Assembly: GCA_026874595.1 (NCBI GenBank)
Contig: CM049318.1
Location: 1,921,741-1,985,740 of the forward strand
DNA from: Sipunculus nudus
Taxonomy: Eukaryota; Annelida; Sipuncula; Golfingiida; Sipunculidae
Direction of reading: 5' to 3'
Length of the DNA: 64,000 bases
Positions 12,440-36,813 of the stretch are shown here, piece by piece. The translations under genes and the position numbers were made by a program. The notes beneath the pieces were generated by a model that saw nothing but the letters and a program-made list of their open reading frames with translations, searched no databases and had not been told where the DNA came from. Every line of letters starts with the position of its first letter. Within the stretch, counting starts at the first letter, position 1.

Positions 12440-12835
12440 CTCTCAGCAACAAGCGCCAGGTGTTCTGTTTGTCAGGCTGTGAGGTTCATGCATTCTGTCC
12501 TCAAAAGGGGCGTGGCCAGGGCTGTCAACTTGCTTGGACACCTCAGTGGCAGTGAGTCAGTCATTTATTCCTCCTTCAACTTCTCTCTCTTTCCATTGAT
12601 TTCTGTGTGAAGGATATTATTCGTGTCTCTCCTAAAATCTGCGCATTATCGCCCAGTTACCTTTGGCATTTGTTCGTTTTTATGATAAATTGTTGAGCTG
12701 TTCATTTAAAACGAGGGTTAAACCAAAGGCCAAGGTCCAACAGATCAAAACCGGAGCCTTGCATGGAGTTTGACAAATCAGCGGCTGTACATGGATACCT
12801 GCTGACTCGCTCCAAGTAAAAGTTTAAAGGTAATT
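12440..12835 (+). promoter_or_regulatory. Possible HAGH promoter and 5' non-coding exon
   Basis: This is a less AT-rich stretch between the satellite and the long region leading to HAGH. It ends in a plausible donor (TTTAAAG|GTAATT near 12831). It contains a short upstream ATG frame (about 12763-12820) that stops before the donor, so it would be 5' UTR only. No TATA box or certain start is visible, and the link to HAGH is inference. Confidence 0.22.
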
Positions 12836-12839
12836 TGTT

Positions 12840-15550
12840 TATTGATCAGTTTATATTTCTTGATTTTTTTTTCGGGCTGACTAAATATTAAATAATTATT
12901 GCTCCAAATTTTTTTTTATAAATAAATTTAGAAAAAAAAATCCTTTCAAGTAACAAAGCATTCACAGTGTATTTCATAAAAAAAAATGATTTATTATAAT
13001 GATAAATAGTGAAAGTTGCATGTTTTTGTGGACTTGGGGATGCTAATTAGGGCTGCCACAGGTGATGCTGGGTGTTACATAACAGGGACGCATGTCACAA
13101 CCATGTAGGGTGACTATAAAATGTTAGATATATCTGAGTGTACATTTTATAGTCACCACCCCATGTATGCATGCACTTGGGTGGGATTCTAAGCTCAGTA
13201 TGATCTGTGTCTATAAAAGGGAGAAAACCCCTCAGTAACTTGAGTATCTCATTTTTAAGGAATTGTTGGCTGCAGAGTGTCAGACACCTTGTCTGTCTGT
13301 TGGCTGCATAGACAGACCACATTCCAGCTACTGTGCAGCCACCAATGCTTCAGCTAATATAACTAGGTGTCAGCTGCCTAGATGTATAAAATATTCATAG
13401 CATATATGGCTCTGAAGGTATAGTATGGTCTGGTTACATATACTTAACCATAAATTAAATCAAATTGAACAATATTTTCATAACTATATTTATTTGAACT
13501 TTTATTGTACAATATATATATTAATTACCTGTAGTTAATTACATTTTCTCAAATAATTGAATGTAATTTGTAATTGAACAAAATTCTATTACAAGTAATT
13601 GTAATTGTAATGATTACAAGGGTAAAAATAGATGTATTTTCAATTACTTTTAAATTAATTTCAAATTACTTTCCAAATTCATGACAGAGCACCATACGTT
13701 ACACCTCATTCCTTTGCACTGTTTATCAGAACACTCTTGGGTAAGGATTGTAAGCTATGATTATTTAATGAATAGTACCCATGCATGCAATAAGGATGAT
13801 AATTCATTAGTTTGCCTTAGTTACACTGGCCTTTTTTGGCAAATGCCTCCACTGCAATGTAGATAAAGTAACAATAATGTACAACTGTCAGAGCTACACT
13901 ACAACAAGTATGAGTTTGCTTAACATTTCACAGAAATGTAGGCTTGATCATACTGATCTGGTTACATCAGTGTTTATCTGCTAATTAGCTGACACTAAGA
14001 GAGTCACAGTCCTGAACAAAAAGAGGCTAATGATCTGGGAATTCTGATATCAGAATTACCTCAAGCTAATGGCTTATGAGGTTAACAGAGTTAGGTATCA
14101 AGATAGCAAGACTGTCTTAGTTGGCTGGCTCTAACATTTGAACAGTCTCTATTGTTTCCTGTGCCCAGAGACTCTGGGCTTTGTATACTGGTTTTACTAT
14201 CTGACAAATATAATTAAGAAGTCAAACATGGTGATTGCACTGTATTTTCTTTACCTTTTCCTATAAATGATTTCATTACATCAAATTGTTATATATTATA
14301 TATTCAGCATGAATATATTTATATGAATTATTCACATGAAATGTTTGCATCAATGAGTTTTGTCAAATCACATTGTAATTAAGATTCCTGTGTTTATGAC
14401 ATAACTTTAATCAGCATTGATAGTAAAGATATTAGGATTTATGAGTTTATTAATGTGTAGGATTACTGTATAGGATTATGGTAGTTCCTAAAAAGGTTTT
14501 TCAATCATCAAAGGTTTAACAAGCAATTATTTCCACATGTACTCTAATTGACTATGCCAGTGTTATCAAGAAGCAAGACATTTTGTCCAATAAAGGATAA
14601 CATGTGATAAAAGAATATTAGATGATTTTTTTTAAATTTTTTCGCACAAATGACTTCAAGATAACATGTTTAAAATATAGTTTACCAATATGTACTTTCA
14701 GATATTTCTGAATTTGTGTCAAACACTAATTCAGCAAATGTTTTAATGCCTGATACTATAAACAATACATGCAATGTTCATACATGATGATGACAGCCAG
14801 TTTTGTCTTTCCATAAGAGAAAAGTGTAAATTTGAACATTTAATGCGATGATATATTATCATATATCAGCTGTAAGATAGCTGTTATGCACTTTAATATA
14901 TGACACCAGACTGGATATGTTTTGTTTACAGTTTTTTTCTTTTATAAATTTAATCAGTTGGCCTTTTTACCATGAATGATACATCACATGAACCATACAT
15001 CCGTATATTATTTTTTTTTATAAAGTAATTGAAAGTCTTACACTGTGCAGCAGATGTCAGTTGCCTAGACACTTCCCTTTTTTAGACAGAATTCTGTTAT
15101 GATACGCTTATTGCATAAATTCCCTGCTAAATTTAGTCTTTAACTCTTATAAAACTAGACCAGTACATTAAGCATTGTTGCCGCTACATATACATTATAA
15201 CTGCTTCTGTCATGGTGGTTATAAGCAGAACGACCAAGTCTTCTTAGGCCAAAATACACAATAACTAAAGTAAAATGCACTGACAATTGCCAATATGTTG
15301 TAGTTTTATTGAAAATAAGATACTTTTGCCATGGTGAAGAAGTTTTAATGTCAACCCATCTGTCGAACTGAAAATAAAACTGCCTTTTCCAGAAAATACT
15401 ATCATATCATGTTCAAATACAACTTAACTCTACATATGGGGAGGCGATGAAACAGTCGTTTGTTAACGGTGCTAGACATTTCGTCGCTGCAGGCGGCTAA
15501 CATCCATGCTGCTACAGGTCTCAGGTTTTCCTTGAATCTAGTCCAAATCA
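12840..15550. other. Gene-free stretch, probably HAGH 5' intron or flank
   Basis: AT-rich. A short inverted repeat (GACTATAAAATGT with ACATTTTATAGTC, about 13111-13155) may be a small foldback. No exon recognised. Confidence 0.45.
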
Positions 15551-15632
15551 GAGTCTGCTCTAGATATTTAAAATATGTCATATCTTCAGAGTCTGCTCTA
15601 GATATTTAAAATATGTCATATCTTCAGAATGA
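15550..15632. repeat. Tandem duplication, 41-bp unit
   Basis: CAGAGTCTGCTCTAGATATT and its continuation to TCATATCTT occur twice head to tail. Confidence 0.85.
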
Positions 15633-15682
15633 AAAATCAGAATTTTAAAAGTAACCCACCATCTGATTTCTGAAATAAAATA

Positions 15683-16628
15683 CAGTGAAACTCCCCTAAA
15701 CCGGACACTCAAGGGACTGGAGAATTTTGTCCGGTATTAGTGAGTTGTCCTGTTTAGAGGAGTTTGGCATATTGCGTCAATTGGTCATTAAATGTTTCTG
15801 ATATCCTATCTTTTCATTAAATGTACGCCTAATTTGAAATAGGCTACATAAATTTGATTTAAAATATTTTCAAAATAGCTTAAATATGCACTTGCAATTT
15901 AGAAATATAATAATTAAAAAAAGAAAGACAAACATCATCTAGGCCTCCCAAACTAATCTTGGCAGTTTCCCTTCGACGTATCATGCTTCATCTTCTAAGC
16001 AAGTGGCAGTTCATGAATGGTTTCACTAGGCATATTGAAGATTAATTATTGACAGCATCCGGACAGTATGATTATTTATTAAAGGATAGTCTTCAACACC
16101 CATTCACCATAACAAAGTGCAAACGGTCACAAACTATCATAACGGCTCTCCAGGCTGGACACCGATCACAAAGCACGAACAACAGTCCTTGATGGAATGC
16201 TTATTTTTTCCTAATTGACCTGCCAATCATAACATAATAATGATTATGTTATCAACACATAGAAATAAACAACAATTTCGATACTGTATATTTACACATA
16301 AAATTCCAATGGTTCACCAATTACACCCCCGGCTGTTGCTTTGACCAAAACAGATCATTCTACGTCATGACCTCGGAGCGCCACCTCATGGAAAATATAT
16401 GAACAAAACTAGAACTTGCGAGGTCTGTCTGCATTAGAGGGTTGTAATATGAACTGGATATGCTGGTGGGACGGGAAAGTTTGTCCGTTGTCCGGGATAC
16501 TGAGTTGTCCGCTTTACTGAGTTTACGTTAAACATAATATAGAGGAAAAATTGAAGGGACTGAGATTTAGTGTCCGCAATAGTGAGTTGTCCGCCATACT
16601 GAGTTGTCCGCAAGTAGGAGTTTCACTG
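15683..16628. mobile_element. Pogo/Tigger-like MITE
   Basis: Ends are CAGTGAAACTCC and, inverted, GGAGTTTCACTG, each flanked by TA (15681-15682, 16629-16630). Subterminal sequence repeats a GAGTTGTCCG(C/G) motif. The 946 bp has no transposase frame, so it is non-autonomous. Confidence 0.8.
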
Positions 16629-17179
16629 TACTAATCATTGATATATTTTATTGTAAGATTTAAGGAATTTTTTTTCTGACCTGTGTCTCATTGCAGAATG
16701 TCAGAAATCACACACATCATGCTTAGCTGTCAAATTCTCTCAAAATGTATATTTACTGTAGAACTGTAACAATGTATTGAATAATTGATGCGCTCATTTG
16801 CAGCCCCTCAATGAAATTGTAATTTATTCATAACCTTCAAATTTTGTGTTGTTTGTTGCATGCATCACCCCAAAAAATTATCAGTTTTAAAGAAAGAAAC
16901 TGCAATGTCAAGACTGTTCCTTATGTATATGATCAAGATATAATTTCAAAGCTGGCCAGTAAAGTGATCAACTCGCGTAGAAGCAAAAATGGTGATGATA
17001 CACAGAGTACAAGCTACATTTTTCTTCTGCTTGCTATAACTAACTACTTACCATTGTGGTAAAATATTTCTATTTTAAAGAAAGTTTTAAATTTACTGTT
17101 AAAGTAATAACTGAATAAAAGGCATTATTTGAATTAGTTTAAAGGACCCTTGTAATTCACAGTGTTTTGAATGTTTCAG

Positions 17180-29652
<12,473 letters not shown>

Positions 29653-30336
29653 GAGAGTAATCAAGCTAGTTCAGGGAATTTACTATAAATGTAATGAGAC
29701 TATTAAAAATTGGGATGGATACTTTCATATTCTCATGCCTTGAAAGTTAGCTTTTAAGTTTATGGTTCCAGTGCCCTAGCAGAATCATGTTCAGTGTATG
29801 ATAATATTCCAAGAAATTATGCAGACGTTTGTTCAAGGAAATCAGGCATTTTGTTCTTAGTTTGTTGTTCCAGGAAATCAGTCTGTTGTTTCTGGGATTC
29901 AGGCTTTGTTGTTTCAGGATATCACGCAGTCTGTCATTCCAGAAAATCAGGCAATCTGTTTTTCCATAACAGACATAACAAAACTTTATATCTTAATGTC
30001 AACTGAAGTTATTTTTTATCAACATCAGATGATTATGAAAGTTTGATTGTGCACTCATTGAAGGATTTCAACAAACTCTTATTCTAAGCTGCAATAACAT
30101 GCTTTCATTGATTCAAATAATCTGTCCCTGTGCAGCCCCGGATTACCCTGTCGGTGAAATCTGGAATTACATAATTGAGAATGGGTAAATTATTTATACA
30201 TTTCTTGTGTATGAAAGTTATGCCACAAGCACTGTACAAATAATGAATAATTTATATCATATTATGTCTTACTATTATTGTAATTTCTTTTTCAAATTAC
30301 CTCCTGTTGAATAATTGTGCATATAGTGTGAATAAA
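29653..30336 (+). other. HAGH: HAGH 3' UTR with candidate poly(A) signal
   Basis: AATAAA at 30331-30336 is the first good poly(A) signal after the HAGH stop codon, followed by AT- and GT-rich sequence. Within the UTR, 29830-29965 holds degenerate 25-30 bp repeats of a TTGTTCCAGGAAATCAGG-like motif. Confidence 0.5.
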
Positions 30337-31425
30337 TTTTTAATTATGAGGTAGCTCTGTTCATTTTCTGTACACTTGGTCCAGGTTTTGACCTCACTGG
30401 GTTACTATGAAGGTGATTATTGAAGTGAACATATAGATAAGTATTATGAACATTTGTGTAAGTTAATGAGACAGTCCTCTGCAAGGACAGGAAATATATG
30501 AACTGTGAATAATGAGTCAAATTAAAGTTCAGTCTGTGGTTTAATTTAATTTTTGTCTTGTCCCAAGGCTTTTATTTTCTGATTTGCTCTCCTGCTCTCC
30601 ATTAATTATCACAGCTGTGGATTCCACAGCAAGTCGGTGGTGAGTATAATTTGGAAGCACACAGATATTGAAAGGCTGAGCTGAAGAAGAGGTGGTGAAG
30701 TTAACTTTTAACTGCTTTCAAAGCCCTGACTTCTCCCTCTGTCATGTTTATAGCTTGAAGATGGATAGGGGATCTGACTTGTCTGGTCTTGGTCATTCCT
30801 AGCAGGAGAAATAGATGAAAATTGTTATGGAGGTTTGGTGATGCCTTCATTGTTAAGACATTTTATAATTTTACTCAAGCATTTTGAAGAGGTTAATTAT
30901 TTTATAGACAAAACAGTTAATCATCTAAGTAAATGGAAGTTTTAGATCTCTCAGGTGTCCCTTAATAAAGCAAATCTATGGCTTAAAAGATCTGTTCAAA
31001 GTCCTGAATTCTGTTGAGATGAATGATAGAACACACAAATCCTTGGGCAAAAATGACAAGCTTCAACCTTCCCCCACTCATCCAGAAAGTGCTGTTTAAG
31101 GGATGACAATAACAGTGCTGGCAATTTTTCTATTTTCCCCAAAAAAATATTAAATCTTAAAGGGAAAGTTTTGATGTCAATGATCATGCGACTTCTGAAA
31201 GTTCTATTATGTACTCTTGTTATGCTCTTGTTCAGTCAGAATAAAAGGTCAAAATAAGAGATCACAGATAAATCAGGGAATAAAGTGCACAGAAAGGAAA
31301 GATGTATGTTTGCAATTTTTTTCTCTTAGATCAAAATCGTCTACTGGACCTCATTATATATGCATAGTTTTTGCGGATAATTTAATTGAAATTCAGGTTT
31401 GGAACTTGGTAAACTAGACATTTCT

Positions 31426-31903
31426 TGGCACCACAGGTGCCAGAGTATCCCCAGATATAGTTCGCCCCCCCCCCCTCCCCCCTTTAAGAATAGGCCCCCA
31501 TTTTTAGCAGCATATACTGACACTTGGCAAGCAATTATAGTTTCTTCCATCTATCAATCCATAATCTTTTGAAAGATGTTGGTTCTGTGACCTTGACCTT
31601 TTGGCACATCATAAGGCTATCCAAGATCTTCTGTCACCTTGATTTTGGGACCAAATTTGCAAACGATCTTGAGATATTTAAGAGTTTGTGTAATTTTCAG
31701 CAGAAATGGTCCTATTCAAGTTCAAGGTCACTCTTAGCAAAGGTCATGACCCCATTATAAATAGGCTTCATCCTCTTACCTATATCTATACATATGTAAA
31801 GTTTGATAAATATCTGTGAAATTTTTTTGAGTTATCTTGCTCAAGATTTTTCTGTGGCGGGACCATCATGAAACCATAGTATCCCAACTTTGTCTGGGGA
31901 AAC
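31426..31903 (-). mobile_element. Helentron-like element C1
   Basis: The left side has the hairpin TGGCACCACAGGTGCCA (31426-31442), then GTATCCCCAGA. The right side is a hairpin GTATCCCAA...TCTGGGGAAAC (31879-31903) whose outer arm is the inverse of the left motif. The layout matches family B. Contains AGGTCA motifs. Confidence 0.45.
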
Positions 31904-31904
31904 A

Positions 31905-31970
31905 ATAAGAGAGGAAGAGAGAGAGAAAAAGAAAGAGAGAGAAAGAAGGAGAAAGAGAGAGAGAGAAAAA

Positions 31971-32001
<31 letters not shown>

Positions 32002-32035
32002 GAAAGAGAAAGAGAGAGACAGAGATAAGATAATG
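31905..32035. repeat. (GA)n-rich tract
   Basis: Imperfect GAGA/GAAAG tract. A long apparent frame on the other strand is low-complexity Ser/Leu and not a gene. Confidence 0.9.
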
Positions 32036-32298
32036 GTTGATGTGTGTAGCAGGAGGTTTGATGATTATAAGTAATGACGAGGGGGAGCCAGAGGGGTGGC
32101 TTGAGGAGAGTGAAGTGAGTTGGGTAATTTGAGAGATGCACGGGGTCCCTGTATAGCAAATGTGTGAGGGATATTGGTGGTGAGTGATATATGAATGTGT
32201 TGATTAGATTCTTTGTTGAGGGGTGTATATGATCGAGGAGTGCAAGATCTATGGGGGGGGGGGGGGGAGAGGGTGAGAGAGAGAGAAAGAAAGAGAGA

Positions 32299-33110
32299 GC
32301 AGGAATTATCATCCAGAAACTAATTTTAGACAGATAGCTCCTGTGACCTTCACCTTTGACCTTGTGACCTCAAAATTGATAGGGTTCTTCCTCTCTTGGC
32401 AGGGAACTATATGTGCAAGATGAAAGGTCTGAGATGAAATGTTTGGCTGAAAATGCATCCAGATCTTTTAAAAGATGTGTCCTGTGACCTTGACCTTTGA
32501 CCTCATGACCCCAAAATCAATTCGGGTCTTGCTTTTCAATGGGACATATACAAGTCAAGTTTGAAATCCATACATCAATAAAAGCAGGAATTATCATCCA
32601 GAAACTAATTTTTGGACAGATGGCTCCTGTGACCTTCACCTTTGACCTTGTGACTTCAAATTGATAGGGGTCTTCCACTCTTGGCAAGTGAGCTATATAT
32701 TCAAGATGGAAGACCTGGGATGAAATGTTTGGCTGAAAATGCATCCACAATCTTTTTAAAGATGTGTCCTGTGACCTTGACCTTTGACCTCATGACCCCA
32801 AAATCAATTTGGGTCTTGCTTTTCCAATGGGACATAAACAAGTCAAGTTTGAAATCCATACATCAATAAAAGCAGGAATTATCATCCAGAAACTAATTTT
32901 TTGACAGATAGCTCCTGTGGCCTTGACCTTTGACCTTGTGACCCCAAAATTGATAGGGGTCTTCCTCTATTGGCAAGTGAGCTATATATACAAGATGGAA
33001 GACCTGGGATGAAAGTTAGGCTTAAAATGCATCCACAGTATCTTTTAAGATGCGAGTCCAGTGACCTTGACCTTTGACCTCATGACCCTAGAACCTATAG
33101 GGTTCTTACT
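32299..33110 (-). repeat. Three ~286-bp tandem units rich in TGACCTTTGACC
   Basis: Units start with GCAGGAATTATCATCCAG at 32299, 32584 and 32872. Each carries two copies of TGACCTT(G/C)ACCTTTGACC. The block continues in diverged form to about 33560 and ends in a C-family terminal hairpin at 33650-33674. Confidence 0.85.
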
Positions 33111-33699
33111 TTAGTGGTGGGCCATACATAAGTCACATTTGAAATCCATATGGCTATCAACACTGGATATATCATAAGAGGTGTGTGATTTTCACCAAAT
33201 ATGGACACATTAAAGGTCAAGGCCACTCTCATGGTAAAGGTCATGACCCAAATGTAAACAGACCTCATCCCATAATCCATCTCCCTACGTGTGCATAATA
33301 TGAAAGAAATCTGTCCATTAGTTTTTGACTTATAATGCTTACATAAATACTGTCAAGTGGCAATTATGGGGGTATTAAAAGGCGTAAAAACAAGAAAAGG
33401 ATAATAGGTGGCACCACCAGTTTCCGGTTTATCACAAGGCTATCCTAGATCTTCGGTCACCTCAATTTTTGGACCAGTCCATGCAAGCTTACTTGAGATA
33501 TTTAAGAATTTGTGTTATTTTCAGCAAAAATGGACCTATTCAAGGTCAAGGTCACTCTCCTAGCATAGGTCATGAACCCTTTTTAAATAGGCTTCGTCCC
33601 CTTACCTATATCTATACAATACAAAGCGGCGGGATGGCGTGAAACCTTAGTATCCTGACTTTGTCTGGGGATACAATAATTAGGAATTTCATGAAAATC

Positions 33700-34840
33700 C
33701 ATCAGATTTTTCGTATGACATCATGGTACAACCACAGTCAGGTGACCTTATTAAATATGTATGAAATTTGCTGGGAATCAAATTTATGTGAGATATTATA
33801 TTGGTTCATATTTCTATTTAGTTTCATCAAAATCCATCTGATTCCTGTAAGTTATTCCAGCAACACCTAGAAGTTGGCTGGTGACCTCTTAGCATTAAAT
33901 ATGTGTGGATTTTGCCTATAACAGAACTTAGGTGAGATAATCTACTGTTGAGTAGTTACGAGTTTCTTGAAAATCCATGAGAGCTTAGACAAGATACCAT
34001 GGTGACACAAAGTCCATGGATGAATGGAGTGATGGAAAGATAGACTGTGGGTATACCATAATACATCACATCTAAGATGGACATATAAAAATAAAATTTT
34101 CACCAAAATTTAATCACCTTTAGACATTCCCGCTCCAGATTTATGTGGCCTATTTTTTTAAACCCACAGACCATCTAGTTCTGTGCAAACTTGCATGGAA
34201 TCAACCATGCACAATAATCTTCACTGTACCCCCCCCCCCCCTTCTAAATTTAATGGGTTAAATAAATTTCTCAAAAGTTATGGCATTCCAGAAAACATAC
34301 AGTAATTCTGCAGATTTGACCTTAAAGAGCAAGATCACCAGTTTTGAAACTTGGAAAAAACTTGTTTCAAATTGAGGGGATCGAAAATCCTGAACTTCAT
34401 AGTTCATAGGGGTCATGATTCTAGATTTCAGCAGATTTTACAAATTTTTAGATAGAACTGGAGTAGACCGTGAAGACACATTTTTAATACAGCTATACTA
34501 GTTATGCATACTTAAAACAGGAACAACACAAGAAGCATATTTATAAATTTATTCAAAGAACTGGCAGTCAACTGAGGTAGTTTTACCTGATAGTGCATCT
34601 CTCACAGTAACACTGTCAGGGGAACCTTAAGATGCCCAGACAAGCTACAACAGTAACATGTCTCTTGTTCCTCAATCTTTCTTTCAAGTAATAAATTATC
34701 AAAACAACATATATTACACTCAGAATAACAGACTAAATAATGTTCAAATTCTGCTACAAGCTAGGGTCAAATTCCTTGGTTTTCTAGGTTCTTTGTTAAA
34801 AAGTCTGAATGGGGCAAAATACATAATCCATTGTATTAAT
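33700..34840. other. Gene-free intergenic stretch
   Basis: Repeat-derived and AT-rich; no exon with splice sites recognised on either strand. Confidence 0.5.
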
Positions 34841-36651
34841 ATTTATTAAGACTGATAAACTTCACAAGTAACAATAGTTCTGAAGCAAAAAAAAGGATGC
34901 CAGCTGATATGAAACTCTTACATAAGAAGTCACTGACCTTCAACTTTTATGAGCAAACTTTTACACTGGTTTGCAGTATATGAATCCATCTGCCAATGTA
35001 GACTTCATTCGCCCAAAATCAATTCACTAATTCCTATGAAATATGAAGCTTAGGAACAATTCTTAATTCAAAAACTTAAAATTTAGAACACAGCTGGTAT
35101 ACATCAATTCATTCCAGTATAAATTCTTACTAAAAGACTGAACATGATATATATTTTATCCAAAGAAAAGTTTTCATAATATGGCAGTGATGGCTTTCCT
35201 TTATTTTACTTGTATGATCAATTTTTTTGAGCATCATTTGTTTTAAGTGACAAATAAAGCAAATGATAATAAACTCACTAGATCAGAGTAAAATGTTAAA
35301 CATAAGCAACATCATAAGTAACTACTAGTACACCCTGGTCTTCAATGGAGGATTTTGTAGCTCTCCTTGCATGGTCATCACTGCCAGCAGAACCACCATG
35401 TTCAAGGCAACAAAATTTTCCAAAGACTACTGGTAGTTTAATTAATTCATACAAATAAATTTGTAACGCCATAACATTCCTAGCAGAAGTCACAAAATAC
35501 TCCCAAACTACTGGTAGTTTAATTAATTCATACAAATAAATTTGTACTACTGTAATATTCCTAGCAGAAGTCACATCCTTATTATAAGTCACACTCTAGC
35601 TTTTAGGTTCTGCCTGGGAAACATAGTATAAGTTGCACCCAGACTACAGAGGTATCTCACTCACCTGCTAATCAGGCCTGTATCATGAGTGTGTTATGAG
35701 CTATTTTATTTTTTATATACATGTTATACCTGCAAGAAATACAGGCGTTATTTTGTACAACAAATCTTTTGTCACTGTCATGCACCAAAAATAAACTGTT
35801 CCATACACCTTGTACAGGAAGCTAAATTAGCACTTGTTGTAAATTGTCTGCGTGTAAAAAATTCTTACAGGAATATAGAAATTTGTCATATTTAAGCATG
35901 TCCAAAATATTGTGCAAAATATATACACATTTTTTTAATAATGGCTGGAATACCTTTATTCTAATGATTTGAAAACATTGATATGTGTTGAGTATACTCC
36001 GCAATTACACATTGTACCTCCATATTTTTGTATGTTTTTGTCAAAGTCTGTACGGTAATAAAAAAGCTCTTCCGGTTTCTGGTTCACACATGGTTGTCCC
36101 AGTTGTTCCTCACGAGAATTAATCCCACAGACATTACAATATGAATAATCTAGTATTTGGTCATTGTATCCCTCAAACTGCTACTAATTGTGTCCAAGAT
36201 GTAAGGAGCATAACAAAGTACAGACATGGCACTTAAATCAAGACTTTTAGGAAAATGTTATTCATAGACCTTGCATGCTAGGAAGATAGCAAAACACATA
36301 AAATTCCTAAGATATGTTTTCCAACATTCAGATCAGATTGCTTTCGATTTTAGTCTTGTGGAATATTGTGATATGGCACAATGTCATGTGTTACTCACTG
36401 CCAAACACCAGACACCACACAGTACAATAAAAGCATAGTAGTTCCAGTATTACCAGTTCTTATATGTTGCATTTCTTAACTGAGCAAATATCAGTCATTC
36501 AAAATCAAATAACTTTAAAAAAAATCTATTTAATGAAAAAAGTACACATAAAGCAAACAAATTCATGATTCATGGGGAGGGGGTAGCCTTTAACAATAAG
36601 CATCAAAACATCTCCAAGTAGGGTGATGCAGATCTAGTTTTCTTGTGCAGT
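34840..36651 (-). other. TFPT: TFPT-like 3' UTR/downstream flank
   Basis: No coding signal. TTTATT (AATAAA on the - strand) occurs at about 35955 and 34842, so the transcript could end near either. An 81-bp direct duplication sits at 35420-35577. Confidence 0.35.
35420..35577. repeat. 81-bp direct duplication
   Basis: CTACTGGTAGTTTAATTAAT through CCTAGCAGAAGTCACA occurs twice. Confidence 0.85.
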
Positions 36652-36813
36652 TTACACGTCTAACTCGAAGTTTTCATCATCATCTTCATCATCACCATCA
36701 TCCATGATGGCTGCCACAGCCAACGCGGACTCTGATGATTCCTGCGGCATCTCTGGTGGTGGCTTCTGGCCTGTGATTCTTTCAATTTCCTTGTAGTATA
36801 ACTCATGATAAAC
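36652..36813 (-). CDS. TFPT: TFPT-like terminal exon: HMG-box helix 3 and acidic tail
   Basis: 54 codons including stop. VYHELYYKEIERITGQ completes the HMG box. A Pro-rich stretch and an Asp/Glu tail ending NFELDV follow, with TAA at 36652-36654. The acceptor is tttctacag-like. Acidic tails are common on HMG-box proteins. Confidence 0.88.
   Translation of the reverse strand, partial: VYHELYYKEIERITGQKPPPEMPQESSESALAVAAIMDDGDDEDDDENFELDV

Noticed and set aside
31866-32312. 148-codon - strand frame rich in Ser/Leu/Phe
   Set aside because: It is the complement of a GA-rich microsatellite and flanking repeat.
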